A DNA stretch of 64,000 bases from an uncultured bacterium (GCA_937928085.1 CALFVU010000008.1:124001-188000), one strand, 5' to 3'; numbered from the stretch's first letter, positions 34,250-43,366 are shown. Translations and numbers: made by a program. Notes: generated by a model not told the origin, from the letters alone.

Positions 34250-36688
34250 ATGGAATGGCTCTTGCTTTTTCTTTTAAGTTCTATTGCGACTGGCGCAATC
34301 GCTTATTTTCTAAAAGAAGAAAAAACAGTACCAGAAAAATTAGAAAAACAAGAACAAAATAAAGAAAAAAAAACAACAATACCAGAGGTCAAACAACAAA
34401 TTGGTTCATTGATTAACAAAGAAGATGTAAATAAATTCAAAACTTTTATTAATGAGTTTCCAACTCCTATACAACCAGAAGTAAAGCATACAGATGATTT
34501 AAAAGAAGAAATCCAAAAAATTCGCAGAGATATCTTAAGAAAAAGAAAACCTCTTAAGGTAACGTATACAACAGATGAAATTATACCCAGAGCTTCTCCT
34601 TTTTCTCGTCATCGAAGACCTTTACAAAATGCTGAAAAATTCGTAGAAGAACAAAAAGCAAAAGAAGCTTTAAATATTTACGAAAGGTTAGAAAAACGAA
34701 TTCCAGATGAAGAGATCAAAAAAAAAATACAAACAAATATAGAAGATATAAAAAAATGGTTAATGGGAATCGAAGAAGAAGAACCCATTGAATTCCCGGA
34801 AATCATAATACCTTTAACCGCACAAATTTTTGCACTAGAGCAATTAAACGAAGGATTAAAACAAATTTCTGAACAAATTGCAAAAGAGATTTCGAATATA
34901 CTACAAGAAGGGGTAAGAGGGGTAGATGCTGAGAAACGCATTAAGGAGATACGAGCAGATAAAATTTTGATAGGCACGGATGGGGGAGTAGATGAAAGAA
35001 GGGTTGAGAAAGAGGGGATCTTTCGAGAGGGTATAGATATTGAGGGGGGTGGTAAGGAGAGAGGAGCAGATAAGATTTTGAGAGTCAATGAGGATGGGGG
35101 AGTAGATGTAGAGGGGGTTGAGAAAGATAAAATCCTCACTCGAGGTAAAACTGAAATGATCAAAGAAAATAAAAATGTCTTTGATGTTGAAAATAAAGAA
35201 GTTACTAGAAAAAGTAAAGAAGAAAGTTTTATACAAAATTATTACACAAATGTATATTACAACTATATTCCTTATTCAACAGGAAAAGAAGTTTCTGAAG
35301 AAAAAAATATAGTTCGTATTAAAGATTTACTCGTACCTTTACCTGTTGGTCAAACGGTACCTACTTATCCCGAAGAATACTTTAAAAATTTTCTCGATCA
35401 AAAAGAATATCAACTTGATGATTATGGAAATCTAATTACAGATGGAATGACAGATCAAGATTTCGAAAGAGAATGGGAAAAATTTAAGCATTTACCTTTA
35501 ATTGATAGAAGAAGCGGGCAAGACCGGAGAAAAAATTACGTTTACGATCCCAATCGTCCAGATAGAAGAAGTGGAGAGGATAGAAGAAAAAAAGATCTTT
35601 TTAAAGAACGCGATGAATTTTTAGAAAAATTTAAAAAGCATCAAGAGAGAAAAAAAGCATTTCAACTAACTAAAGAAAAGGAAAATTTTCAAGGATCATT
35701 CATAAAAGAGATTTTACCTTTACAACAATCATACAAAGAACAATTAGAGAAAGTTTTATTGCCCGATCCGAGTCAAGAACCAATATTAGAAGAATTCACT
35801 ACTACTAAAGATTTACATGTAAAAGATGTAGAAGTTTTCATGAGAGAAGAAAAAAAAGAAGAAATACATTTAGAAAAACTTGAATTACCAGAAAATCTTG
35901 AACTCAAAGAACCTTTAATTGAGCTACCACATTCTTTTGAAAAAGAAAGCCTAGAAGAAATAACAAATTTGAAAGAATTGCCCTCTTCAATCCAAACTAT
36001 CTCAAAATTAGAAATATTAGAGCCAGCATTAGAAGATCTTCAATTGCCCGATCCCGTGGAAATAGGAGGGTATGGAGAGGGTTTTACATCTGAGTTACAG
36101 GAGGAGACAGGGGAGGAACAAAAAAAAGAATTTTCATCTGGAATGGGGGAAGCATTACCGGGGGGAATAGGAGGGTATGGAGAGGGTTTTACATCTGAGT
36201 TACAGGAGGAGATAGGGGAGGAACAAAAAAAAGAATTTTCATCTGAACCAGAAAAAACATTACAAAAGGAAAAACAACAATTAGGAGAAGGAGTAGAAGA
36301 GCTTGATTTTTCACAAATTCCAGAATCTCCCGAAACACCTCCCGAAACAAAAGGTCCAGTTCAAGAAATACGTGGGGTGTTGGAATTAAAAACACCCGAA
36401 GAAGAAGACGCTCCTTTCTTGACTTTAACTTATGATTTTACAAAAATTCCAGATTCTTTTCAATTAAGTAAAAATTACCATACTTTGGAATATGTGTATT
36501 ATAAATATAAACCTTTACTGATTAAAGCTCAAGAATTTGCTAGAAGAAAAATGATTAAAAATGCTCTTAATTATTATCGGATGATTAAGTCTCAAAATAT
36601 ACCGCCTGAATTTAAAAAAATGATCAATCGAAATATTCAAGACATAACAGATTATATTCAAAAATTTATGATGAGTAGAAGTGATTAA
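34250..36688 (+). CDS. Large membrane-anchored acidic protein with internal repeats
   Basis: An 812-residue protein that I do not recognise. It has one N-terminal membrane helix (about 3-20) followed by a highly charged, mostly disordered cytoplasmic or periplasmic tail. Landmarks: a helical segment near 125-165 (QNAEKFVEEQKAKEALNIYE) and a similar one near the C-terminus (KPLLIKAQEFARRKMIKNAL), like an end-capping pair of TPR-type helices; a Gly/Asp/Glu-rich repeat region at about 220-300; a pair of RRSGxDRR motifs separated by about 20 residues (about 420-450); and a 35-residue tandem repeat (about 605-665). The true start is the ATG at 34250; in-frame codons further upstream fall inside the divergent rlmD gene. 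It ends 4 bp from the convergent GHKL ATPase gene. Confidence 0.7.
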   Translation: MEWLLLFLLSSIATGAIAYFLKEEKTVPEKLEKQEQNKEKKTTIPEVKQQIGSLINKEDVNKFKTFINEFPTPIQPEVKHTDDLKEEIQKIRRDILRKRKPLKVTYTTDEIIPRASPFSRHRRPLQNAEKFVEEQKAKEALNIYERLEKRIPDEEIKKKIQTNIEDIKKWLMGIEEEEPIEFPEIIIPLTAQIFALEQLNEGLKQISEQIAKEISNILQEGVRGVDAEKRIKEIRADKILIGTDGGVDERRVEKEGIFREGIDIEGGGKERGADKILRVNEDGGVDVEGVEKDKILTRGKTEMIKENKNVFDVENKEVTRKSKEESFIQNYYTNVYYNYIPYSTGKEVSEEKNIVRIKDLLVPLPVGQTVPTYPEEYFKNFLDQKEYQLDDYGNLITDGMTDQDFEREWEKFKHLPLIDRRSGQDRRKNYVYDPNRPDRRSGEDRRKKDLFKERDEFLEKFKKHQERKKAFQLTKEKENFQGSFIKEILPLQQSYKEQLEKVLLPDPSQEPILEEFTTTKDLHVKDVEVFMREEKKEEIHLEKLELPENLELKEPLIELPHSFEKESLEEITNLKELPSSIQTISKLEILEPALEDLQLPDPVEIGGYGEGFTSELQEETGEEQKKEFSSGMGEALPGGIGGYGEGFTSELQEEIGEEQKKEFSSEPEKTLQKEKQQLGEGVEELDFSQIPESPETPPETKGPVQEIRGVLELKTPEEEDAPFLTLTYDFTKIPDSFQLSKNYHTLEYVYYKYKPLLIKAQEFARRKMIKNALNYYRMIKSQNIPPEFKKMINRNIQDITDYIQKFMMSRSD
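34953..35150 (+). repeat. Degenerate 111-nt direct repeat, purine-rich
   Basis: Two copies of a unit starting GAGCAGATAA at 34953 and 35064 (period 111 nt, 37 codons). Shared parts include GATGGGGGAGTAGATG and GGTTGAGAAAGA. The period keeps the reading frame, so both copies encode related segments (ADKIL, then DGGVD, then VEK). The block is very G-rich for this genome. Confidence 0.7.
36061..36245 (+). repeat. 105-nt tandem repeat in the repeat-protein gene
   Basis: Copies at 36061-36140 and 36166-36245 are 80 nt long and differ at a single base (GACAG versus GATAG near 36107 and 36212), with a 25-nt unlike spacer. Period 105 nt is 35 codons, so the frame is kept. The near identity points to a recent duplication. 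Confidence 0.9.
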
Positions 36689-36691
36689 AAT

Positions 36692-37465
36692 TCAAATCCT
36701 TTTTAATGGTAAATTCAATAAAATCATTGTTCTTTTAGCAGATACTAAGTATAGATGTTCTTCAGGTTTTAAGCCTAAATCTAAAAGTAAAGCATCGATA
36801 AGGGGGTACCCTAACCCATGCCCTCCTCCAGAAGTATCAATATTTTCTATAAAAAATTCCTCTTTTTTTTGTTGCTTGACGTATTCAGAAAATTTTTTTC
36901 TTTTTTCTATGATCCTAAAAAAATCTTCTTCTAAAATAGGAGCTCCATTTTGTATCATTATGTGAATGAATTCAGGGTTTTTATAAATTTCGAGCTTGGT
37001 AAAAATTTGAAATTTTTTTAGAATTTTTTTTATAGTTAAAATTAAATAGATTTCTTTTTTTTTCAACATATCTTTTGAATGATAATTTTTGAATTCAATA
37101 AAAGATTTTTCAAAATACATTAATTTTTTTAATTTTTCGCTAATTTTTTCAGAATTGATTTTTTTGATGTTGTGATTAATCAAAATATTTTCTCCAGAGA
37201 ATAAGATTTCTTTTATCCATTCGAATAATTCTCCTGATTGTTCTAATTCTTGTAGTGATTTTTTGTAAATTTCTTTTAATTCAAAAATTAATAAAACTAA
37301 TTTATAGTTTGATTTGATTGCATTTTTGATTAATTCATCACAAATATGAAAAATTTCGTTTTGATAATTTTCTAACCAAGTATTTAAAAAATATTTTTTT
37401 AATGTTTCTTGTATTATAGCAACAGATCGATTTGTATATGTATAGATTTCTATTTTTGTATTCAT
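36692..37465 (-). CDS. GHKL ATPase-domain protein
   Basis: A 257-residue cytoplasmic protein with the motifs of the histidine-kinase/Hsp90/anti-sigma ATP-binding fold. The N-box reads ICDELIKNAIK (about 42-52) and a glycine-rich lid with DTSGGGHGLGYPLIDALLL (about 211-229) forms the G-box; between them a segment IMIQNGAPI (about 170) stands where the G1 box is expected. The middle (55-150) is a long helical insertion. No H-box or receiver domain is seen, so it is not a complete sensor kinase; anti-sigma or SpoIIAB-like kinase activity is possible, which would suit a genome with PP2C phosphatases. It converges with the repeat-protein gene and diverges from the thiolase. Confidence 0.65.
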   Translation of the reverse strand: MNTKIEIYTYTNRSVAIIQETLKKYFLNTWLENYQNEIFHICDELIKNAIKSNYKLVLLIFELKEIYKKSLQELEQSGELFEWIKEILFSGENILINHNIKKINSEKISEKLKKLMYFEKSFIEFKNYHSKDMLKKKEIYLILTIKKILKKFQIFTKLEIYKNPEFIHIMIQNGAPILEEDFFRIIEKRKKFSEYVKQQKKEEFFIENIDTSGGGHGLGYPLIDALLLDLGLKPEEHLYLVSAKRTMILLNLPLKRI

Positions 37466-37508
37466 TCATTAAATTTTTTTTTAATTTAGTTTTTTGTCAA
37501 AACATTAT

Positions 37509-37536
37509 TTGACTTTTCAATCAATGTTAAAATTTT
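37509..37536 (+). promoter_or_regulatory. Putative promoter of the thiolase gene, leaderless type
   Basis: TTGACT (37509-37514), 16 nt, then AATTTT (37531-37536), 7 nt before the ATG at 37544. The -10 box is weak, but the geometry equals that before fliI and the gene at 16505. Confidence 0.35.
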
Positions 37537-37543
37537 TACTTTT

Positions 37544-38863
37544 ATGAAATTAGAAAAAAAATTAGCTATTTGTGGATTAAAAAGAACACCTTTTGCTCAA
37601 ATAGCAAAAGCTTTGGGTAGGTTTCCTGCTCATCATTTAGGTAAAATGGTGGCTGAGGAAATCATAAGGAGTTCTAAAATTGATAAAAACAATATAGATG
37701 GAGTGATTGTTGGAGAAGGTTTCCCATTTGCTCCTAATTCTGCAAGAGTAATTGCGAATTTGATTGGACTTCCCGACGAAATTCCTGCAGTTACCGTAAA
37801 TCAAAATTGTGTATCTTCTTTGGAAGCTGTTGCAGAAAGTGCAAGAAGAATTCTATTAGGAGAAGGAGAATTATTTTTAACTATTGGGGAGGAATCTCAA
37901 ACTTCTATGCCTTTTGTAATTAAAAATGCGAGATTAAATAAAAAAACAGGTAGCTTAGATAAATTGATCAAATTACTTCCTGATCAATTACCAGAAGGTG
38001 TAGAAGTTCGAGATACATTAGAAGATGGTTTAGCTGATGGAGAAACCAGCTATGGTATGGCAGTTACGGCAGAAATTGTTGCTCAAAATTGGAAGATTTC
38101 AAAACAAATTCAAGATAAATTTGCATACGAAAGTTTTAAAAGAGCTTATGAAGCTACTATGAATCAAAAATATGATTGGCAAATTATAGAGGTAATTGAT
38201 GATGAAGGGAACCCTTTAAAGGCAGATGAAGCTGTTATTTTACGAGAGGGTATAGTAAAAAATCCTTCACGAATGGAAAGAGCTACTCTACTATTTGATA
38301 ATCCGGCTATGAAATGGGATCAATTTAAAGCAAAATATGCAAAAGACTTAAAAAATGACATTGGTCCAACCCTTTCTATTTTTAACGCATCTCCTCGTTC
38401 AGATGGGGCATCGGGTTTAATTTTAACAACGCAGGAAAAAGCAAAAGAATTAAATTTAGAAATACTAGCATATTTAACAGGCTGGAGTATGAAAGGCGTT
38501 CATCCAAATATTATGGGTATTGGGCAGGCAATGGCTACATTATCTTTACTAAAAGATTTTGGGCTAAAACCTGATGATATTGATGCTATAGAAATTCACG
38601 AGGCTTTCGCTTCAACAGCTGTAGGAGCATTAGAAGAGATAAAAAATCAAACGGGTTTTGATTGGATGAAAAAATTTGAAGAAAAAAAAATTAATCGTTT
38701 TGGCGGTTCTATTGCTATTGGACATCCTTTCGGAGCAACAGGTATTCGTTTAATTGGCAATGCTATAATGGACATGAAAGATGATCCTTCAATTAATCGC
38801 GTCATTTGTACTGCTTGTGCCCATGGAGGAGTTGCTGGAGCTTTAATGATTGAAAGAACTTGA
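37544..38863 (+). CDS. Acetyl-CoA acyltransferase (thiolase)
   Basis: A 439-residue thiolase that breaks 3-ketoacyl-CoA or condenses acetyl-CoA units. The acyl-carrying Cys89 is in VNQNCVSSLE; catalytic HEAFA, GGSIAIGHPFGATG and the acid/base Cys in CTACAHGGVAGA are all intact. The length, slightly over 400, and a loop insertion (about 125-165, including LLPDQLPEGVEVRDTLEDG) fit the FadI/long-chain type better than short AtoB, so fatty-acid beta-oxidation is the likely pathway. Leptospira-type spirochaetes grow on long-chain fatty acids, so this fits. A strong terminator follows 8 nt after the stop codon. Confidence 0.93.
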   Translation: MKLEKKLAICGLKRTPFAQIAKALGRFPAHHLGKMVAEEIIRSSKIDKNNIDGVIVGEGFPFAPNSARVIANLIGLPDEIPAVTVNQNCVSSLEAVAESARRILLGEGELFLTIGEESQTSMPFVIKNARLNKKTGSLDKLIKLLPDQLPEGVEVRDTLEDGLADGETSYGMAVTAEIVAQNWKISKQIQDKFAYESFKRAYEATMNQKYDWQIIEVIDDEGNPLKADEAVILREGIVKNPSRMERATLLFDNPAMKWDQFKAKYAKDLKNDIGPTLSIFNASPRSDGASGLILTTQEKAKELNLEILAYLTGWSMKGVHPNIMGIGQAMATLSLLKDFGLKPDDIDAIEIHEAFASTAVGALEEIKNQTGFDWMKKFEEKKINRFGGSIAIGHPFGATGIRLIGNAIMDMKDDPSINRVICTACAHGGVAGALMIERT

Positions 38864-38870
38864 TCAATTT

Positions 38871-38899
38871 ATAGCACTCTTAATAAGAGTGCTATTTTT
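38871..38899 (+). terminator. Rho-independent terminator after the thiolase gene
   Basis: A perfect 11-bp stem, ATAGCACTCTT (38871-38881) and AAGAGTGCTAT (38885-38895), closes a 3-nt loop and is followed by a T run (38895-38899). It is the clearest terminator in the window. It ends 12 nt before the next gene, on the same strand. Confidence 0.88.
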
Positions 38900-38911
38900 A
38901 AAGCTTATAGA

Positions 38912-41161
38912 ATGTTCAATTTCATTAAAAAATTTTTGTTTAAATATAAATATATTCTTTTTCCTTTACATCTTTTTGCTATTTTAAACTTTTTTCAATT
39001 TTATTATTTACAGGATATATTTTCTTACGTAGGATTTATAATACATTTCACTTTTGTTATATTTTATATAATAAATTTTAAAATTTTTTCTTTTCGTTCA
39101 AGAAAATTATTTTTTTTGACTCTAATTCTTTTTCTGATATTTTTATTTTCAGATATATTGAATACGAAATTGATATATTCTTCTGAGGAAGAGTTGATTT
39201 TTGTTCGAAACAAAAGAATCATTATACTTTTACTAGTTTTTTTTATTTTTTTATTAATCTATTTTGAATTCTATAGAATACATTATAAAAGAATAATTAA
39301 AAAATTTTTAATTTTTTTGATGATTTTAATACTGTATCTAACTTGGGGGAATTTTTTAATTTTAATTGATATTACTTATCCCACGACAATCGTTTATAAA
39401 CTTCTATATTATCAAAGTATGCATTTAAATGAATTCAATGATGTAGTAAAATTTATCCCAAAAGAAATGCTTCTTCCCGGGGTAGAGTTACTAAAAGGTA
39501 CTAATGGTAATTTTTATCCTATATTCCCTTTATTACCATCCATTCTAACTTTTGTAATTTTAATTTTTTTTAAGCTATTTTGTATTCCTTTTGCTTCGCT
39601 TAAAATCATACCAATGATGGATTTTTTCATTAAACATGATATTCTTAAATTTCATGAAATCTTTCAGTTCCAAAGAGTTGTAGCTAGTTTTATTTCCTTT
39701 TTATCTGTAATTCTTTTTTATAGATTTCTTAGAAGTTTATTACCTAATATTTCTTTAAAAAGGATCTATTTTTATGTGGTTCTTTATGCATTAGGTAGTA
39801 TTCATTGGAGTATTTCTTCTTTAAATTTATGGCAGCATACATATATAGAATTTTTTAACTTAGTTTTCTTAATCTTTTTTGTAAAATTTTTAAAAAAGCA
39901 ACATTATAAATTTTTATTTCTTCTTGCATTTTTACAAGGTATTTTGTTTTATCTTCGACCTACTACAATTTTTATTACTATTTTGCCAATGACGTATATA
40001 ATTTATTTTTTGCTTAGGAAAGACATAAAGTTAAGTTTTAAAAAAAGTATTATTTATTTTTTTCTTGGGTATTGTATAAGTATTCTTCCTTTAGCCTTTT
40101 TAAATTTAAATACTTATGGAAATCCGATAGGAGGTTACTTAATAGCTTTACTTAGTCCCGAAAATCACGATGTTGAGTTTAGTTTGAGAAATTATTTTAA
40201 GAATTTTTTAGGAATTCTATTTTCTCCTAATTATGGATTTTTTGTTTTTCAACCTTATTTTTTTGTATCTATATTGATTTATTTTTTGTATAAAAGTATT
40301 ATTTTTGAAAACTTAAAAGAAGAAAATTATATAAATAAAATTCTTATTTTTATCTCGTTTTTTATTATTCTATTTTACTGGTTATTTTATTCTTCCAATG
40401 TACAATGGACAGGTTTTTATAATTATGGAACTAGAATGTTATCCGATATTTTAATTTATTTTTTTTTAATCATGATTCATATTTTAGAAATTACCAAGAA
40501 CTTTTTAAATCAATTTTTAAGATTTTTTTTGAATATATCTTTTGGAATGAGTTTTTTAATACAAATATATGGTACTTATAGTTTGCATCTTTTCGGTGAT
40601 TGGTACTGCGATGTACGTAAGAAAAGGGATTATCATTTGGATGTTGAGAAAAAAGTTTGGGATTTTCAAGATCCTTTATTTTTTCATAAAATTTGGTATA
40701 GAAGCCAACCAATTTTCAAAAAAAACACAATCATTTATGGAGAAAAAGTTTGTTCTGGTAGCTATGCAGTAGTTGTTGATTCTTATTTATTTTTTGATAA
40801 AAATTTAGTATCTAAAATAACAAAGAATATGATTGAACAAATTCAAAAAAAAAGAAAAAAAGATTTATCTATTGATGATTTGTTGTTTTATTATTATTTT
40901 TTTGTAAATAAAAGAGATTATCATTTACAAATCCATTTAGAAAATTTTGCAGAAGAAATAAAAGAAATACGAATATATATTAAAAATTCTCGAGGTATTC
41001 AAGAATTTAAGTTTGATTTAAAACCTGCTTCTATCTCTAAAAATGAAATTCTTACGATTCCCATATCAGGTGCTTATTTTCAAGAAAGAATTACTTTTTT
41101 TGCATTTAGTAAAAACTATGAACAGCTTTTGTTAAAAAAAATAGAACTGATTCAAAAATAA
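38912..41161 (+). CDS. Large polytopic membrane protein, GT-C glycosyltransferase-like
   Basis: A 749-residue protein with about 12-13 hydrophobic helices in the first 560 residues and a soluble C-terminal domain (about 570-749) with strands and charged segments. The first third has DITYPTTIVYKLL and later GNFYPIFPLLPS, a phrase like the GNxYPIxP loop of ArnT/PMT-like GT-C transferases; further loops with LNLWQHTYIEF, YLRPTT, LNTYGNPIGGY and FYNYGTRML match the pattern of lipid-linked sugar transferases in spirochaetes. GT-C enzymes use polyprenyl-phosphate sugars on the periplasmic face. No strict catalytic motif was confirmed, so function is inferred from layout. It is preceded by the thiolase terminator and faces an O-antigen-ligase-like gene. 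Confidence 0.65.
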   Translation: MFNFIKKFLFKYKYILFPLHLFAILNFFQFYYLQDIFSYVGFIIHFTFVIFYIINFKIFSFRSRKLFFLTLILFLIFLFSDILNTKLIYSSEEELIFVRNKRIIILLLVFFIFLLIYFEFYRIHYKRIIKKFLIFLMILILYLTWGNFLILIDITYPTTIVYKLLYYQSMHLNEFNDVVKFIPKEMLLPGVELLKGTNGNFYPIFPLLPSILTFVILIFFKLFCIPFASLKIIPMMDFFIKHDILKFHEIFQFQRVVASFISFLSVILFYRFLRSLLPNISLKRIYFYVVLYALGSIHWSISSLNLWQHTYIEFFNLVFLIFFVKFLKKQHYKFLFLLAFLQGILFYLRPTTIFITILPMTYIIYFLLRKDIKLSFKKSIIYFFLGYCISILPLAFLNLNTYGNPIGGYLIALLSPENHDVEFSLRNYFKNFLGILFSPNYGFFVFQPYFFVSILIYFLYKSIIFENLKEENYINKILIFISFFIILFYWLFYSSNVQWTGFYNYGTRMLSDILIYFFLIMIHILEITKNFLNQFLRFFLNISFGMSFLIQIYGTYSLHLFGDWYCDVRKKRDYHLDVEKKVWDFQDPLFFHKIWYRSQPIFKKNTIIYGEKVCSGSYAVVVDSYLFFDKNLVSKITKNMIEQIQKKRKKDLSIDDLLFYYYFFVNKRDYHLQIHLENFAEEIKEIRIYIKNSRGIQEFKFDLKPASISKNEILTIPISGAYFQERITFFAFSKNYEQLLLKKIELIQK

Positions 41162-41170
41162 AAAATTCCA

Positions 41171-43279
41171 TTATTGAATTATATTTTGTGGATCAAAATT
41201 TTGAATTCTGTCTTTTAATTCTGGACATACTTCTTCTTTATTCTTTTGCATTGTTTCACTAAGAAAGGCAATATTTATATAAAAATAAAAATTAGAATTT
41301 AGATCAAAACCTTTACAAACATTATTTTGCATTTTTTCTAAGTATGATGTATGATTATGAATTAAATATTTATATTTATAGAAATCAAATAAAATAAAGT
41401 AAGTTTCACTTTCTAATGATATAAATTTTAAAAACTCTAATTTATTTATTTTTTGGTCTAATTCATGCTCATTTAAAGGAACATGATTTTTCGGATCTTG
41501 ATATATTTCAATTATTTTTGGGATTAAGGAATAATGGTAATATAGATTTACATTTCTTTTTAATTGATATCGAATAATAAAAAATATTAAGATACAACAA
41601 AATAAAATGAATAAAAGAATATTAATTTTTTTGATGATTTTAAAGCTAGATTTTGATTTTAAATATGTTATAGAATGAAAAATCGAAATATTATTGGTGT
41701 TTGGTTCACTGTTAAATTTAAAGAAAATCATTATAAAACTTATAAACCAAAAAACATAACCCGTATAAGGACTAAAAGTATAAGGTTCTGTAATTCCATG
41801 TAAAATAATAATAAGAAATAAAGCTAAAATAATATAAAAAGATTTTTGTTTATGAACTATCAATATAAGATTTTTCAAAGAAAATAGGATAGCAAGTAAG
41901 TATATTAGTAGAAAAAAAATTCCACCACCAACTAAAAACGAAATCAAATCATTATGAGCATGATTATGAAAATAAAAATATACATCTAAGTGATCTTTAT
42001 AAGAAAAATTCGATAAAGTAAATGTTAAATATTTATATAAAAATCCCCATTGATATTCCCCTAAACCTACAAGTAATTTCCAAGGATTTTGTAAAAAATA
42101 TTCATAAATAACATACCAATAAAAAAAACGATTTATCAAAGAGGAATTTCCTTCTTTAGCTAAATGCCATAAAAAAAAGTAAATTAAAATATATATGATT
42201 ACAAAAATAGTTAAAACGAAATAGATTGAATATTTTAATATAAATGTTTTGTCCTTAAAGTTTTTATCTAAAATTTTGTTTATAAAAAAAATTACTAAAG
42301 TTAGAACTAATGCCAAGGGAATGCCTAATTTAGAAGTTTCTGCACCAAAAATTATAATTACTTTCATTGTGAGTAGAAACAAAATAATGAAAATAAATGA
42401 ATGTAATATTTTTTTATATAATCTGGTATTAGGTTTTAGTGTCTGTAACATAGAAAGAATTAAACTCCAATCAAAAAACATAGCAAAAAAATTTTCGTTT
42501 GCTTTATGAGAAATTTTATCGTTATATAACAGAATTAAAATAACAATAGTGAAAAGATTAATAGAAAAAAATACAGATACTAAATGAAGTAAATCATTTA
42601 CCTTTTCTCTTGATTTATACTTAAGAAAGTACTGTAAAACTATAAAAGAAATTCCATACAGGATAAATCGATTCGAATTGTATAATATAGGTTCTAAAGG
42701 GTAATTGACAAGAATTTGAATTGAACTTAATATAAATAAAAAAATATATAATGGAATGATTCGAAATAAAAATTTTTTTTTAAACAGCATCAAAGTTAGT
42801 TTGGTACTCAAAAATAACTCAGTGAGAGTTATAAAAAATATACTCAAAAAATGATCTTTTTGATGATAGTGATCATAATTAGCAATAGAGATGGGTGGGC
42901 TTAAGAGAGCAAAAAAAATCAAAAAAGGTAAATAATTCCAAATACGTTTGTTTGTCAATAACAAAAATAAAAAAAAACAAAATAACAAAAACAAATCATA
43001 ATGGAACTTAACATTATAAAAATGTATAACTAAAAAATTTAAAAAAATTATATGATTGATAATGATTTCTAAAAAAAAAATTTTAAAAATAGTGATCTTT
43101 TTTTCTAAAAAAGATTGATTACTTTTTTTTAAAAACTTAATAGAAAAAAAAATCAAAAAAATAATATCAATTACTAAATAAAAACCAAATTTTCTATAAG
43201 ATACATTTTGCTTAAGAAGAAATAACAAATAAACTATCGATATAATATAATAAACAATTTGAATCAGTTTTCTTTGCAT
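41171..43279 (-). CDS. O-antigen ligase / polymerase-like membrane protein
   Basis: A 702-residue protein with about 12-14 membrane helices and a soluble C-terminal tail (about 565-702). A large periplasmic loop at about 390-450 carries GLGEYQWG and then FHNHAHNDLISFLVGGG, matching the WaaL/Wzy family pattern in which a loop histidine in HNxxL helps transfer glycan from undecaprenyl-pyrophosphate. Ligase or polymerase cannot be separated. The tail with Lys/Glu-rich helices is unusual for a ligase and may bind a partner. It converges with the GT-C-like gene, 9 bp apart, and both may serve surface glycan synthesis along with the ADP-heptose genes at 52.2-53.7 kb. Confidence 0.72.
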   Translation of the reverse strand: MQRKLIQIVYYIISIVYLLFLLKQNVSYRKFGFYLVIDIIFLIFFSIKFLKKSNQSFLEKKITIFKIFFLEIIINHIIFLNFLVIHFYNVKFHYDLFLLFCFFLFLLLTNKRIWNYLPFLIFFALLSPPISIANYDHYHQKDHFLSIFFITLTELFLSTKLTLMLFKKKFLFRIIPLYIFLFILSSIQILVNYPLEPILYNSNRFILYGISFIVLQYFLKYKSREKVNDLLHLVSVFFSINLFTIVILILLYNDKISHKANENFFAMFFDWSLILSMLQTLKPNTRLYKKILHSFIFIILFLLTMKVIIIFGAETSKLGIPLALVLTLVIFFINKILDKNFKDKTFILKYSIYFVLTIFVIIYILIYFFLWHLAKEGNSSLINRFFYWYVIYEYFLQNPWKLLVGLGEYQWGFLYKYLTFTLSNFSYKDHLDVYFYFHNHAHNDLISFLVGGGIFFLLIYLLAILFSLKNLILIVHKQKSFYIILALFLIIILHGITEPYTFSPYTGYVFWFISFIMIFFKFNSEPNTNNISIFHSITYLKSKSSFKIIKKINILLFILFCCILIFFIIRYQLKRNVNLYYHYSLIPKIIEIYQDPKNHVPLNEHELDQKINKLEFLKFISLESETYFILFDFYKYKYLIHNHTSYLEKMQNNVCKGFDLNSNFYFYINIAFLSETMQKNKEEVCPELKDRIQNFDPQNIIQ

Positions 43280-43366
43280 TTTCTTTTAAATTTTATTTAA
43301 GAAACTATAAAGACAAATTTTTTTGTTTTCTTATATAAACAAATAAAAAAAATTGTCTTAAATGTT

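Noticed and set aside
34678..35163. 161-codon minus-strand frame with Ser/Pro-rich sequence
   Set aside because: It is the complement of the purine-rich repeat block inside the gene at 34250; the plus-strand frame has a start context and extends far on both sides.
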